64,000 bases of DNA from Actinomycetota bacterium (GTDB lineage Bacteria > Actinomycetota > Actinomycetes > Actinomycetales > Dermatophilaceae), in NCBI GenBank assembly GCA_020160805.1, contig JAIUPO010000017.1, forward strand, positions 33,906 through 97,905. Reading direction: 5' to 3'. This document shows positions 50,194 through 59,538 of this stretch, in pieces. A model generated the notes under the pieces. That model saw only the letters and a list, made by a program, of their open reading frames with translations. It had not been told where the DNA came from and searched no databases. Numbering within the stretch: position 1 is the first letter of the stretch; the number at the start of each line of letters is the position of its first letter. The position numbers and the translations under genes are program-made.

Positions 50194-50927
50194 CCGAGCT
50201 GCGCACCTTGCTGGACGATGCCGTCGCCGACGAGAGCTTCACGGCTCCGGCACCCGACTTCTATGCCACGGCCCGGCGGCGGGCGCGGCGGCATACCTGG
50301 ACCCGGGCCGGTGCGGCGGCGGCCGGGGTCGCAGTCCTCGCGGGGGGTGGGGTCGGCGCGGCGCAGCTGCTCGGCGGGCCGGGTGCGCCGACCCCGCCGG
50401 CGTATGCCGTGGCCGCCTCCGCCGCCCCGCAGTGCGTGCGCGATCAGCTGGCTGAGGCGAACTCGCTCGCGCGCAGGGGCATCTACAGCGCGGTGGTCGT
50501 CGACCTTCCGGGTTCGCCAGAGGACTTCCTCACGCGGGGAGTGACCAGGGGGTACGGATGGGCGAACGCCCAAGCGGTGGCGACTGTCCACGACCTGCCC
50601 GGTCTGACTCCGGGCGGAAGTTTCCGGCTCTGGGAGGGTGTCACCCCGGAGATGAATCCGGCCCCGGGGCGCTACCTGATGTTCCTCTTCCTCGACGTGC
50701 GTCCCGGCCCGCCCAGCGACCAGGTCGGCTCGCCGACGTGGAGCTTCGCGACCGCGCCGGTGCTGCCGGTGGTTGGCAATGACGTCCTCGTGCGCTGCGC
50801 GGATGGGAGTCTCACGCGCGTGGCCTGGACCGATGCCTCGACCACCTGGCTCGCGCCGAATGCGCCGGTCGCCCCGGTGACCCCGCTGCCCCCCGGCGCG
50901 GCGTCCACCGAGTCGCCGCCCTCCTGA
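50190..50927 (+). CDS. Single-pass membrane protein paired with the sigma factor (module 2)
   Basis: 245 residues, ATG overlapping the sigma-factor stop. The cytoplasmic start MTELRTLLDDAVADESFTAPAPDFYATARRRARRHTW and one helix (AGAAAAGVAVLAGGGVGAAQLL, about 41-62) lead to an extracytoplasmic domain. Its start, the R-cluster before the helix, and the position after a SigE-family sigma gene match the module-1 protein at 19707, though the outside domains differ. No zinc-binding motif is seen; an anti-sigma function is an inference. Confidence 0.75.
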   Translation: MTELRTLLDDAVADESFTAPAPDFYATARRRARRHTWTRAGAAAAGVAVLAGGGVGAAQLLGGPGAPTPPAYAVAASAAPQCVRDQLAEANSLARRGIYSAVVVDLPGSPEDFLTRGVTRGYGWANAQAVATVHDLPGLTPGGSFRLWEGVTPEMNPAPGRYLMFLFLDVRPGPPSDQVGSPTWSFATAPVLPVVGNDVLVRCADGSLTRVAWTDASTTWLAPNAPVAPVTPLPPGAASTESPPS

Positions 50928-50939
50928 GGCGTCGGGCGT

Positions 50940-52052
50940 TCAGGGGGCAGCGAGGAATCCGCGCAAGGTCTCCGTGAAGTGCCCGCCCTGCACGCTCCAG
51001 TCGTATGCCGCCCGCGCGGCCTCGTGCCCGGCTCGCCCCATCGTGGCGGCGCGTTTGGGGTCGGCGCGCAGCGCCAGGATCGCGTCGGCGGCGGCTACCG
51101 GATCATCGAAGGGCACGACGATCCCGGCGTTGGCGGACTCGACCAGATCGACGGCCACGGGCAGCGGGGTCGTCACGACCGGCACGCCGTGCGCGAGATA
51201 TTCGACGATCTTGGTCGGGCGTGAATGGCGATAGTTCGGCAGGTTCTGCAGCAGGGAGAGCCCCGCCAGCGCCCCGGGCAGCATCGCTAGCGCCTCAGCC
51301 GCCGGCACGAACCCGTGCCAGGTCAACACGCCATCGCGCTGGCCTGCCTCGAGCAGATCGCGGGATGCGTCATCGCGCGCCCCACCAATGACCTCCAACC
51401 GGCAGGAGCCCTCGGTCGCCGCGGCGATGCGGCGTGCCGCCTCGACCATGACGCCGGTGCCGCGCGCCATCGTGACGGTGCCGAGATAGACCACGCGTTC
51501 GGTGCCCGGCGGCTCGATGGTCGCCGGCACCGTCACGGCATTCGGCACAACGGCGTGCTCGCGAGCGAAGCGCTCCTGATAGGCGTATTCGGCGAGCAGC
51601 AGGCGATGCCGCCGCTCGGTGAGTCGCTCGGTTCCGCGCCACAGCCGCCCGATGACCCCCTTCGCGGGGCGGGGCAGCCAATCCTTGGCGACCAGCGCAG
51701 CGGCCGGATCCTCGTGGACATCCCACACAAGATTGCGCAGCCGCAGCCCCGTCACGGCGGCCACGATTTCCGGATCATGGACGAGGACGAGATCGTGCTC
51801 GCCGCCTTGGGCGGCGATGAGCGCGCGGGCCGCCCGGTCGGCGGCCAGCCGGTCGCGGCCCAGCGCCCGGGGCAGGTCCATAGTCCGTAGCCCGGGCAGC
51901 AGCGGTTGGGGGCGGTCATACGCCGTGAACGGGGCGGCATAGGTGACCCGCCAGCCGTCGGCGAGCAGGGCCGGGATCTGGCGGTAGCGGATCCGCGAGT
52001 CCTCCGGATCGTGGACGACCGTCACGACGAGGATGCTCGGCACGCGCGTCAT
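50940..52052 (-). CDS. Glycosyltransferase family 4
   Basis: 370 residues with two Rossmann-like halves. N-terminal half: SILVVTVVHDPEDSRIRYRQIPALLADGWRVTYAAPF. C-terminal half has the donor site RVVYLGTVTMARGTGVMVEAARRI and the E-x7-E-like region HSRPTKIVEYLAHGVPVVTTPLPVAVDLV. Retaining GT4 enzymes use nucleotide sugars. Its ATG overlaps the stop of the export ATPase, and it is the last gene of the four-gene polysaccharide operon. Confidence 0.9.
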   Translation of the reverse strand: MTRVPSILVVTVVHDPEDSRIRYRQIPALLADGWRVTYAAPFTAYDRPQPLLPGLRTMDLPRALGRDRLAADRAARALIAAQGGEHDLVLVHDPEIVAAVTGLRLRNLVWDVHEDPAAALVAKDWLPRPAKGVIGRLWRGTERLTERRHRLLLAEYAYQERFAREHAVVPNAVTVPATIEPPGTERVVYLGTVTMARGTGVMVEAARRIAAATEGSCRLEVIGGARDDASRDLLEAGQRDGVLTWHGFVPAAEALAMLPGALAGLSLLQNLPNYRHSRPTKIVEYLAHGVPVVTTPLPVAVDLVESANAGIVVPFDDPVAAADAILALRADPKRAATMGRAGHEAARAAYDWSVQGGHFTETLRGFLAAP

Positions 52053-52888
52053 ACCCCTGTGGGCGGCGCGTCCTGGACCGCGGGCGCCGCAGGCTTCGGC
52101 GCTGCCGCCTTCTTGGGCAGCGTCCTTTCGTAGGCCGCGACGACCTCCTCGGTCGGCCCGTCGGCGATCAGCCTGCCCTTATCCATCCAGATCACTCGCG
52201 AGCAGATCTGGCGGATCGTGGAGTTCGAGTGTGAGACGAGGAAGACGGTCGACGCCTGCTCGCGGATCTCGGCAACCTTTGCCGTCGAGCGCTCGCGGAA
52301 GTCGGCATCGCCGGTCGCCAGGGCTTCGTCGATCATCAAGATGTCGGGCGAGGCGGCGGTCGAAATGGCGAACCGGAGGCGGGCGGCCTGCCCGGAGGAA
52401 TAGGTGCTCATCGGGCGATAAACGGCCTGGCCGATGCCGGAGAAGTCGACGATCTCATCGAAGCGCTCTCGCACCTGGCTGCGGCTAAGACCCATCGCCT
52501 GGCCGCCGATATAGACATTGCGCTCGCCGGAGAGTTTGCTCATCAGGACAGCATTGACGCCGAGCAGGGCCGGTTCGCCATTGATCCAGATGTCCCCGCG
52601 GGTCGGGGGTATGACGCCGGCCAGGGCTCGCAGCAGCGTCGACTTGCCGGAGCCATTGCGGCCGATGATGCCGATCGACTCGCCGTGATAGGCGACAAAG
52701 GAGACATCCTTGACCGCCTCGACCTTTTGCTGCGTCGCGAGATCGCGGCCCTTCTTGAACAGGCCGGCGAGCAGTGATTCGTCGTCCGGATCGGCCACCG
52801 GGGCGGCGGCCTTCTTGGCCCCGTGCACCTGATAGGTGATGTCGACATGGCTGGCGATGAGGGAGGGTATGCGGTCAGCCGCGGCCAT
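52049..52888 (-). CDS. ABC-2 polysaccharide exporter ATPase (TagH/Wzt-like)
   Basis: 279 residues. Walker A IIGRNGSGKSTLLRALAGV, a Q-loop with LLGVNAVLMSKLSGERNVY (the long TagH/KpsT-type spacer), signature TYSSGQAARLRFAIST (SSGQ instead of SGGQ), Walker B DILMIDEALATGDADF and the H-loop HSNSTIRQIC. This set of variants marks the polysaccharide/teichoic-acid exporter class. The tail is Pro/Ala-rich. It partners with the ABC-2 permease whose 3' end it overlaps. Confidence 0.9.
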   Translation of the reverse strand: MAAADRIPSLIASHVDITYQVHGAKKAAAPVADPDDESLLAGLFKKGRDLATQQKVEAVKDVSFVAYHGESIGIIGRNGSGKSTLLRALAGVIPPTRGDIWINGEPALLGVNAVLMSKLSGERNVYIGGQAMGLSRSQVRERFDEIVDFSGIGQAVYRPMSTYSSGQAARLRFAISTAASPDILMIDEALATGDADFRERSTAKVAEIREQASTVFLVSHSNSTIRQICSRVIWMDKGRLIADGPTEEVVAAYERTLPKKAAAPKPAAPAVQDAPPTGV

Positions 52889-53765
52889 AGTTCGCCTCGT
52901 CCCGCCAAAAGATCCACAGGCCGACCAGCAACAAGATGACCGACCAGGCGGCGCCGGCGGCCCAGTAAGTCCAGTTGATGCTCAGTTCGTCGAGCAACGC
53001 CTGCCGGGTCAAGGTGATCGGCAGGGCCAGGGGCTGCAGATTCAGGATCTCCCGCACGAGGGGGTGCCCATCGGCATACACATCGATGCTGAAGAAGACG
53101 CCCGAGACATACCGCAGCAAGCGGATCGCGACGGGGATGAGGTTGCCGATATCCCGCGAGACGCTCAGCACGCGTGCCCCGACGAGCACCAAGCCGCCAA
53201 CAATGCCGATCTGGATCAGGAAGGCGACGGGCACGAGCAGCCAGGAGAGTTTCGGCAATTCGCCGGTCGCCAGCATGACGACGAAGAGCACACCAAAGGC
53301 GGGCAAGGTGGCCAGCGCCTCAGCGATGACGACCCCGATCGGCAACATCGCCCGCGGGAAGCGCAAGGCTCGCACGAGATTGAGATTGCCGACCACGGCC
53401 TTGGAGCCGGTCGTGATCGCCGAGGATGAGAAGCCGAAAACCACGACGCCGATCGACAAGAAGGCGATGAAGTTGTCGACGCCCTTGCGGGTGTCGAGCA
53501 GCAGGCCGAAGATCAGGAAGTAGCTAACGACCAGGAAGAGCGGGTTCAGCAGGTGCCACAGCACCCCGAGGCGGTCCTCGGCATTCTCGTTGGACGCCTG
53601 GGCCTTGGACAGCGTCCACAAGAAGGAACGTCGCTGCCAGAGCCGCCGGATATAGACGCCGAACGGCGGCCGCCCGCCCAGCCGCTCGAGCCCATGGCGC
53701 TGCGCGAGCGCCATGGCCTCCTCTGCGGTCAGGGCGGGCGGGGCCCCGTTCGGGGCCGGGGTCAC
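52875..53765 (-). CDS. ABC-2 type polysaccharide exporter permease
   Basis: 296 residues. Cytoplasmic N-terminus, then six helices: HLLNPLFLVVSYFLIFGLLL, NFIAFLSIGVVVFGFSSSAI, LPIGVVIAEALATLPAFGVLFVVML, WLLVPVAFLIQIGIVGGLVLVGARVL and the C-terminal WAAGAAWSVILLLVGLWIFW. The NLNLVRALRFPRAMLP segment is typical of the TagG/Wzm class. With the ATPase it exports a surface polysaccharide. Overlaps both neighbouring genes. Confidence 0.88.
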   Translation of the reverse strand: MTPAPNGAPPALTAEEAMALAQRHGLERLGGRPPFGVYIRRLWQRRSFLWTLSKAQASNENAEDRLGVLWHLLNPLFLVVSYFLIFGLLLDTRKGVDNFIAFLSIGVVVFGFSSSAITTGSKAVVGNLNLVRALRFPRAMLPIGVVIAEALATLPAFGVLFVVMLATGELPKLSWLLVPVAFLIQIGIVGGLVLVGARVLSVSRDIGNLIPVAIRLLRYVSGVFFSIDVYADGHPLVREILNLQPLALPITLTRQALLDELSINWTYWAAGAAWSVILLLVGLWIFWRDEANYGRG

Positions 53766-55024
53766 AGGCGCGAAACCTTCTCACCGTCGGTGACGACACC
53801 GCGCGTGTCGAAGAAGCGCTGGCTCTTGTCGGCCAGGGCATCGACCTCGTAGTCGCGGTGGTTCTGCAGCAGGATGACCAAGTCTGCGGCGGCGACGGCC
53901 GCTTCGAGGTCGTCGGCCCGGCTGACCCGGTCGCCCAGCGCGCGCCACTGCGTCACGTGCGGGTCGTGGAACTGGACGGTTGCGCCCTTGTCGGTCAACT
54001 GCTTGGCCAGCGGCACGGCCGGGCTCTCGCGCTGGTCGGCGATATTGGGCTTGTAGGTGACGCCGAGCAGCAGGATCGTCGAGCCGCGAAGCGCCTTGCC
54101 GTCCTCATTGAGCAGATCCTGCGCGCGGGAGACGACATACCCAGGCATTCCCGCGTTGATCTCCTGGGCGAGCTCCACGAAGCGGAAGGGGTAGCCGAGG
54201 CGAGCGCGGACGTTGTGGCTGAGGTAGTTCGGGTCGATCGGGATGCAGTGCCCGCCGACGCCGGGGCCCGGGTAGAACGCCTGGAAGCCGAAAGGCTTGG
54301 TCTTGGCCGCTTCGATGACATCCCACAGGTCGATGCCGAGGTCGTGACAGAAGCGGGCCATTTCGTTGACGAGGGCGATATTGATGTGCCGGTAGGTGTT
54401 CTCCAGCAGCTTCGCGGTCTCGGCCTCTCGGGTGCCCTTGGCGCGCACGACCGTGTCGACGAACTGGCCGTAGAAGGCTGCCGCCGCGTCACCGGACTCC
54501 GGCGTCTGCCCGCCGACGACCTTGGGGGTGTTCTTGGCGCCGAACTTCTCGTTGCCCGGATCGATGCGCTCGGGGGAGAAGGCAAGGTGGAAGTCCTTGC
54601 CCGCGACCAGGCCGGTCTCCTCGAGGATGGGGCGCACAACCTCATCCGTGGTGCCGGGGTAGGTCGTGGACTCCAAGATGACGAGCATGCCGGGCTTGAG
54701 GTTGTCGCGGATCGTGTTGACCGCCGACACCACCGGGCCGAGGTCGGGGCCACCGTCATCGGAAAGGGGGGTGGGGACGCAGATGACGATGGTCTTGGCC
54801 TCGGCCAGCCGAGAGGAGTCGGTGGTGGCTTCGAATCCCGCAGCCTGCATCTCGGCGATGTGCTCGTCGGTGAGGTCATCGACGTGGGACTGGCCGGCGT
54901 TCAGGCCGTCAACGACCCGCTGGCCGATGTCGAAGCCGAGGACCTTGAGGCCGACGCGCGAGGCTTCCTGTGCGAGCGGCAGGCCCACATAGCCGAGGCC
55001 GACGATGGCGACGTCAACAGACAT
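53762..55024 (-). CDS. UDP-sugar dehydrogenase (nucleotide sugar dehydrogenase, WecC-like)
   Basis: 420 residues. NAD-binding VAIVGLGYVGLPLAQEASRVGLKVLGFDI; substrate segment FSPERIDPGNEKFGAKNTPKVVGG; catalytic Cys in PGPGVGGHCIPIDPNYLSHN; C-terminal LLGVTYKPNIADQRESPAVPLAKQL. It converts a UDP-hexose (such as UDP-ManNAc or UDP-GlcNAc) to the uronic acid, feeding polysaccharide assembly. First gene of the minus-strand export operon; its stop overlaps the permease start. Confidence 0.92.
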   Translation of the reverse strand: MSVDVAIVGLGYVGLPLAQEASRVGLKVLGFDIGQRVVDGLNAGQSHVDDLTDEHIAEMQAAGFEATTDSSRLAEAKTIVICVPTPLSDDGGPDLGPVVSAVNTIRDNLKPGMLVILESTTYPGTTDEVVRPILEETGLVAGKDFHLAFSPERIDPGNEKFGAKNTPKVVGGQTPESGDAAAAFYGQFVDTVVRAKGTREAETAKLLENTYRHINIALVNEMARFCHDLGIDLWDVIEAAKTKPFGFQAFYPGPGVGGHCIPIDPNYLSHNVRARLGYPFRFVELAQEINAGMPGYVVSRAQDLLNEDGKALRGSTILLLGVTYKPNIADQRESPAVPLAKQLTDKGATVQFHDPHVTQWRALGDRVSRADDLEAAVAAADLVILLQNHRDYEVDALADKSQRFFDTRGVVTDGEKVSRL

Positions 55025-55239
55025 ATGGTCTTCAATCTCCTAGGGGCGGGGCTGAATATGCGCTGTGCGACCGGCTGTGGGCCTGGAGTCGGCCCGTTCC
55101 CCAATCTGGCAAATTCTACAGCCTGGGCCCCCCCATCCTGGCATCGGCGATATGTGGCCCGCAGCGGCCGCGACGCGCGCTCGCCGCGAGTGCCGATCGC
55201 CGGGTCGGGTGCGGGCGAGCGTGACATGATCGGCGCACC
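55025..55239. other. Divergent promoter region of the two envelope operons
   Basis: 215 bp between the UDP-sugar dehydrogenase (minus) and the glycosyltransferase (plus). I see no clear palindrome or gene; it must hold both promoters. Confidence 0.55.
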
Positions 55240-56355
55240 ATGTCCAGCCCGTCGCAGCACCCGTCCGGCAGCGCGCCGGGGCACGCCGATCGTGATCGCG
55301 TCTTGTTCATGTCGAGCAATGGGGCCGGGATGGGCCACCTCACCCGGCTGCTGGCGTATGCCGCCCACCTCCCGGACTCGATCGAGCCCTATGTGCTCTC
55401 GCTATCCCAGGCGGTCCCGGTGGTCGCGGAGTTCGGTTACCGCTACGAATATCTGCCCTCCCATGGGGCCTTGGGCATGACGTCCGCCCTGTGGCAGCCG
55501 CTCTTTCAGGAACGGCTGATCGAGATCGTTGACCGGGTGGCCCCGAAGGTCGTCGTCTTCGACGGTACCCACCCCTACCGCGGGATCGACGCGGCGCGGG
55601 AAGCCTTTTCCGACGCGCGCTGGGTCTGGTCACGCCGGGGCATGTGGAAGCCCGGACGCAATGCCGACCAACTGGCCAAGTCGGCGTGGTTCGATGAGGT
55701 CATCGAGCCGGGGGACCTGGCCGCGGAGGCCGATCACGGGGCATCGGCGAGCGCCCCGGCATACCGCGTGGGACCGGTGACGCTGACCGGACCTGAGGAG
55801 ATGGTCAGCCGTGCGGAGGCGCGGGCTGCGCTCGGCCTGCCGGTCGAGGGGCGGATGGGCCTGGTGTCCCTTGGCGCGGGCAATATCAACGACACCGCAG
55901 GGGAGCTGGGCGCCGCCGCGGCCGCCCTGCGCGACCAGGGGTGCGCCGTCGCGGTCACCGAGGTGGCGATTGCCGAGCAAGCGAGCGGCGGCGGGGTGTA
56001 TGCCGTGCGGGCCTACCCTCTCGCCCGCTATTTCCGGGCTTTCGATCTGGTCGTCACGGCGGCCGGATACAACTCCTTCCACGAGGTTCTGCGGCTCGGT
56101 GTCCCCGCGATCTTCGTCCCCAACACCGAGACCTCGCTCGACGATCAGGTGGCCCGCGCGTCGTATGCCGATCAGCAAGGCTGGGCGCGAACGGTCACCT
56201 CGGCCACCGAGCCGGACTTCGCCGAGGCGGTCCGCTTGATGCTCGCGCACGGGGCCGACATGGTGGCGGGTGCGGTCGCCGCCGACCCGGGTAATGGCGC
56301 CGCGGATGCGGCAACGCGCATCGTCTCGCTGGTGGCGGGAGGCGACGGCCGATGA
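55240..56355 (+). CDS. GT28/GTB-fold glycosyltransferase
   Basis: 371 residues. VLFMSSNGAGMGHLTRLLAYAAHL is the acceptor-side glycine loop seen in MurG-like and UDP-glycosyltransferases; MGLVSLGAGNINDTAGELG begins the nucleotide-sugar domain and AAGYNSFHEVLRLGVPAIFVPNTETSLDDQ is the donor-binding signature. It starts a plus-strand operon with tight overlaps and faces the polysaccharide export operon, so it probably builds an envelope glycan. The linkage is unknown. Confidence 0.85.
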   Translation: MSSPSQHPSGSAPGHADRDRVLFMSSNGAGMGHLTRLLAYAAHLPDSIEPYVLSLSQAVPVVAEFGYRYEYLPSHGALGMTSALWQPLFQERLIEIVDRVAPKVVVFDGTHPYRGIDAAREAFSDARWVWSRRGMWKPGRNADQLAKSAWFDEVIEPGDLAAEADHGASASAPAYRVGPVTLTGPEEMVSRAEARAALGLPVEGRMGLVSLGAGNINDTAGELGAAAAALRDQGCAVAVTEVAIAEQASGGGVYAVRAYPLARYFRAFDLVVTAAGYNSFHEVLRLGVPAIFVPNTETSLDDQVARASYADQQGWARTVTSATEPDFAEAVRLMLAHGADMVAGAVAADPGNGAADAATRIVSLVAGGDGR

Positions 56356-56942
56356 AGCTTCGCCGCAGCAGTGATGGCAAGCCGGCGTGGCTGGTCTCGG
56401 CGGCCCGCGCCGTCCGCTCCTCGGATCGACTATCTGGGGTCGGAAATCGTGCGGTCGAGGGCGTGCAGGGCAACCGGACTCTGGTCGACATCGCCACGCG
56501 CGTCTTCGCCTTCTCCGGCGGCGTGCCGGTGATCTACCTGCGCGGGGGCGCGCCGCTCGACGGCGTCGAGCATCAGGAGCGGCTTCCGGTGGTGCTCGTC
56601 AATGCGGTGGGCGTCGAGGAGGCGCACCTCGCGGGCCTACTGCAGCAGGTCGCCGAGGTGCAGCAGCGCACTGTGGGCTTCCGTCCGCTCCTCTTGCTGT
56701 CCGTGCCCGCCTTCCGTGAGGTGCGGGCATATGGCTGGCCGATGGAACTTGTTGTCGCGCAGCAGGACTGGGACTTCCCGCAGCAGTGGGATGACTATCT
56801 CGCGCAGCGCTTGGCGATGATCGCCACGCGCTACCGCATCTGGTCGACGGTCGGCTGCGGCGATGGTGCACTGGACCCGATGGGCGCGCGGATCCTGGAA
56901 CGACTGGCGACCTATCGGCCGTGGGAGACGAGCTTCCTCTGA
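56352..56942 (+). CDS. Protein of unknown function in the glycosyltransferase-gpgS operon
   Basis: 196 residues, ATG overlapping the upstream glycosyltransferase stop. No motif is recognised: MKLRRSSDGKPAWLVSAARAVRS opens it, GVPVIYLRGGAPLDGVEHQ and LLLSVPAFREVRAYGWPMELVV follow, and it ends RILERLATYRPWETSFL. No signal peptide or membrane helix. It probably acts with the flanking glycosyltransferases, for example as an accessory or regulator; that is a guess from context. Confidence 0.6.
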   Translation: MKLRRSSDGKPAWLVSAARAVRSSDRLSGVGNRAVEGVQGNRTLVDIATRVFAFSGGVPVIYLRGGAPLDGVEHQERLPVVLVNAVGVEEAHLAGLLQQVAEVQQRTVGFRPLLLLSVPAFREVRAYGWPMELVVAQQDWDFPQQWDDYLAQRLAMIATRYRIWSTVGCGDGALDPMGARILERLATYRPWETSFL

Positions 56943-56976
56943 TGCGGGGCACAGGTGGGGTCTTAGGGGGTATGGC

Positions 56977-57945
56977 ATGAGTTTTCTGCTTCCGGTTCGG
57001 CGGTATGACGAGTGGGACGTCCCAGCCCTGCTGGCCGCTAAGCGCGGCCGGCAGGTGTCAGTCGTCATCCCGGCCCGCGACGAGGCGGCGAGCGTGGGCG
57101 GTGTTGTCGAAGGCATCGCCGCAGCGTGGACCGGGGAGGTGCCGCTCGTCGACGAGATCGTCGTCATCGACAGTGACTCGGTGGACGAGACGGCGGCAGT
57201 GGCGCGCGCGGCGGGCGCGATCGTATTCTCCGCCAAGGATATTCGCCCGGACTTGGGTCGAGCTGAAGGCAAGGGTGAGGCGCTGTGGAAGGCCTTGCAT
57301 GTCGTCACCGGCGATCTGCTCGTTTTCGTGGACGCGGACCTGGTGGATTGGGGGCCGCACTTCATCTCCGGCCTGCTCGGCCCGCTGCTGACCAATGACG
57401 ACATCCAGTTGGTCAAGGCCGTCTATGACCGGCCAATGTTGGCGCCCGACGGCTCGCAGGCCGAAGCCGGGGGGCGCGTCACAGAGCTCGTGGCGCGCCC
57501 ACTGTTGGCCTTGCACTGGCCGCAACTTGGCGGGCTGGTGCAGCCGCTGTCGGGGGAGTGGGCGATCCGCCGGGCGACCTTCGAGCGACTCTCGGTGCCG
57601 ATGGGTTATGGCGTCGAGATTGCCGCCGTGCTCGATATTGCCGAGCGCCACGGAGTCACCTCGATCGCTCAGGTCGATCTCGGACGGCGCACCCACCGGC
57701 ATCGCCGGCACGACACGCTGGGGCCGATGGCGGTTCAGGTGATCGCGGCGGTCGAGGCGCGGCTCGGGTGGCGCACCCCGGATCGGCGACCGGATCCCAT
57801 CAAGCTCGTCCAATTCGACCGCACGACAACCGGTTTCGTACCGCGTGAGCAGCACCCGGACACCGGGGAGCGTCCTCCGGCGAGGAGTGTGCGGTCCTAC
57901 CGCGACGATCCCGATGACGGCACGCTCGGATGGGGGCCACGATGA
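56977..57945 (+). CDS. gpgS: Glucosyl-3-phosphoglycerate synthase
   Basis: 322 residues from ATG 56977, with AGGGGG upstream. GT81-type glycosyltransferase: VSVVIPARDEAASVGGVVEGI (nucleotide-sugar site), DEIVVIDSDSVDETAAVA, LLVFVDADLVDWGPHF (metal-binding DxD), KAVYDRPM and the acceptor region GGLVQPLSGEWAIRR. It makes glucosyl-3-phosphoglycerate, the first step to glucosylglycerate or methylglucose lipopolysaccharides. Its stop overlaps the folP2-like gene, the same order (inverted) as Rv1207-Rv1208. Confidence 0.92.
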   Translation: MSFLLPVRRYDEWDVPALLAAKRGRQVSVVIPARDEAASVGGVVEGIAAAWTGEVPLVDEIVVIDSDSVDETAAVARAAGAIVFSAKDIRPDLGRAEGKGEALWKALHVVTGDLLVFVDADLVDWGPHFISGLLGPLLTNDDIQLVKAVYDRPMLAPDGSQAEAGGRVTELVARPLLALHWPQLGGLVQPLSGEWAIRRATFERLSVPMGYGVEIAAVLDIAERHGVTSIAQVDLGRRTHRHRRHDTLGPMAVQVIAAVEARLGWRTPDRRPDPIKLVQFDRTTTGFVPREQHPDTGERPPARSVRSYRDDPDDGTLGWGPR

Positions 57946-58805
57946 CGCTCCATCTTGGGCGCCACGTGTTCGAGCCGTCGGCGCGCCTGGTCATGGCGAT
58001 CGTCAATCGCACTCCGGACTCCTTCTATGACAAGGGCGCGACCTGGGCCACCGACGCGGCCAAGGATCGGGTTCGGCAGGTGGCCGACGAGGGCGCCGAA
58101 ATCGTCGATATCGGCGGCATCAAGGCCGCTCCGGGCGCCGAGATCGACGCCGAGGAGGAGATGCGCCGCGTCGTCGATTTCGTCGCATGGACGCGCTCGG
58201 AATTTCCCGACCTGATCATCTCTGTCGACACCTGGCGGGCGCAGGTGGCGCGCGCCGTCGCTCAGGAGGGCGCCGACCTCATCAACGACGCCTGGGGTGG
58301 CGCTGACCCCGAACTGTCTTCTGTTGCAGCAGAATTCGGAATAGCCCTCGTGGTCACCCATACCGGCGGCGTCACGCCACGCACCCGACCGTTCCGGATG
58401 GAGTATGACGATGTCGTCGCGGACATCCTGGAATCCGTTGTGGGACAAGCCGAACGGGCTGTTGCCTTGGGGGTCGAACGCGAGCGCATTCTCATCGACC
58501 CCGCTCACGATTTCGGCAAGAACACCTGGCACTCCCTCGAGGCGACTCGCAGACTCGGCGAACTCGTCGCGACCGGTTGGCCGGTCCTGGTGTCGTTGTC
58601 CAACAAGGACTTTGTGGGCGAGAGTCTCGATCGACCGGTCGGTGAACGCCTGATCGGAACGCTCGCGACGACCGCGATCTCCGCCTGGCTCGGGGCGCAG
58701 GTCTATCGCGTTCACGAGGTGGCCGAGACCCGCCAGGTGCTCGACATGGTGTCAACGATTGCCGGCGACCGGAGGCCCGCGCGCACGGTTCGGGGGCTGC
58801 AATGA
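57942..58805 (+). CDS. folP2: FolP2-type dihydropteroate synthase homologue
   Basis: 287 residues from ATG 57942. DHPS fold with VMAIVNRTPDSFYDKGAT (canonical DHPS has a Ser-Asp-Gly-Gly version), IVDIGGIKAAPGAE, ISVDTWRAQVARAVAQEGADLIND and DPAHDFGKNTWHS. The altered pterin loop matches FolP2 of mycobacteria, which lacks DHPS activity in known tests. Next to gpgS, as in Mycobacterium. Likely role: an unknown pterin-like or glycolipid step. Confidence 0.85.
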   Translation: MTLHLGRHVFEPSARLVMAIVNRTPDSFYDKGATWATDAAKDRVRQVADEGAEIVDIGGIKAAPGAEIDAEEEMRRVVDFVAWTRSEFPDLIISVDTWRAQVARAVAQEGADLINDAWGGADPELSSVAAEFGIALVVTHTGGVTPRTRPFRMEYDDVVADILESVVGQAERAVALGVERERILIDPAHDFGKNTWHSLEATRRLGELVATGWPVLVSLSNKDFVGESLDRPVGERLIGTLATTAISAWLGAQVYRVHEVAETRQVLDMVSTIAGDRRPARTVRGLQ

Positions 58806-59479
58806 GACGTGCCGTCGAGACCGAGCCGACCATGGTGCGCGGCGCGCTCGTCGTGCCGAGCCCGCCGATGCAATTGCCGGAATATGTCGGGCTGACCGAC
58901 CCCGCGGCCGAGATCCGCGACCGCTCGGTCGCTGCCCTCGCCGAGACCATCGCCGAATGGCAGCCCACGGCCATCGCGGTGCTCGCGGGCCACGATCCGC
59001 TGGCCGAGCATTCGCTGGGATCGGTGGCGGCCCGGGTGGCGGCGCTGCTGTTGGCACAGGCGGGATGGACCGAGACGGTCCGGCCCATCGCCATACCTTT
59101 CGACGCTTCAGCGGTGGAACTCGACGCCGCGGCGGCTCGGGTGCTCAATGGCCGCAATCCGGGAGGCACCCTCTTGCTCGTGCCGGCAGATCTGTCCGCC
59201 AAGCGCACCGAGGCCGCGCCCGGTCACCTCGATGAGCGAGCCGCCGGCTTCGACGCGGCCGTCCTGGACGCCCTGTCAAAGGGCGATGCGGCGACCTTGC
59301 GAGATGCAGATCTGTCTCTGGCGCAAGACCTTTGGGCCACCGGGTTAGCGCCGCTTCAGGTGATGGCGCGGTGCCTGCCCGCCCCCGTGCGCAGCGAGAT
59401 CCTGTGGAGTTCGCTGCCCTATGGCGTGCAGTATGTCCGCGCGCGCTGGTGGGGACGCCGCCCCGGCCCGCATGGGTGA
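58802..59479 (+). CDS. Class III extradiol-dioxygenase-like protein
   Basis: 225 residues, ATG overlapping the folP2-like stop. [40 protein letters not shown] matches the family of mycobacterial proteins annotated as class III extradiol dioxygenase subunit B (near miaA in Mycobacterium). No metal ligands can be assigned with confidence. The ending [13 protein letters not shown] is basic. The substrate is unknown. Confidence 0.65.
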   Translation: MRRAVETEPTMVRGALVVPSPPMQLPEYVGLTDPAAEIRDRSVAALAETIAEWQPTAIAVLAGHDPLAEHSLGSVAARVAALLLAQAGWTETVRPIAIPFDASAVELDAAAARVLNGRNPGGTLLLVPADLSAKRTEAAPGHLDERAAGFDAAVLDALSKGDAATLRDADLSLAQDLWATGLAPLQVMARCLPAPVRSEILWSSLPYGVQYVRARWWGRRPGPHG

Positions 59480-59538
59480 GGAGCCCCGATAGCCTTCGAA
59501 GGATCGCGCACCCGCGCACTGATGTCAGGAGAGCCGCC

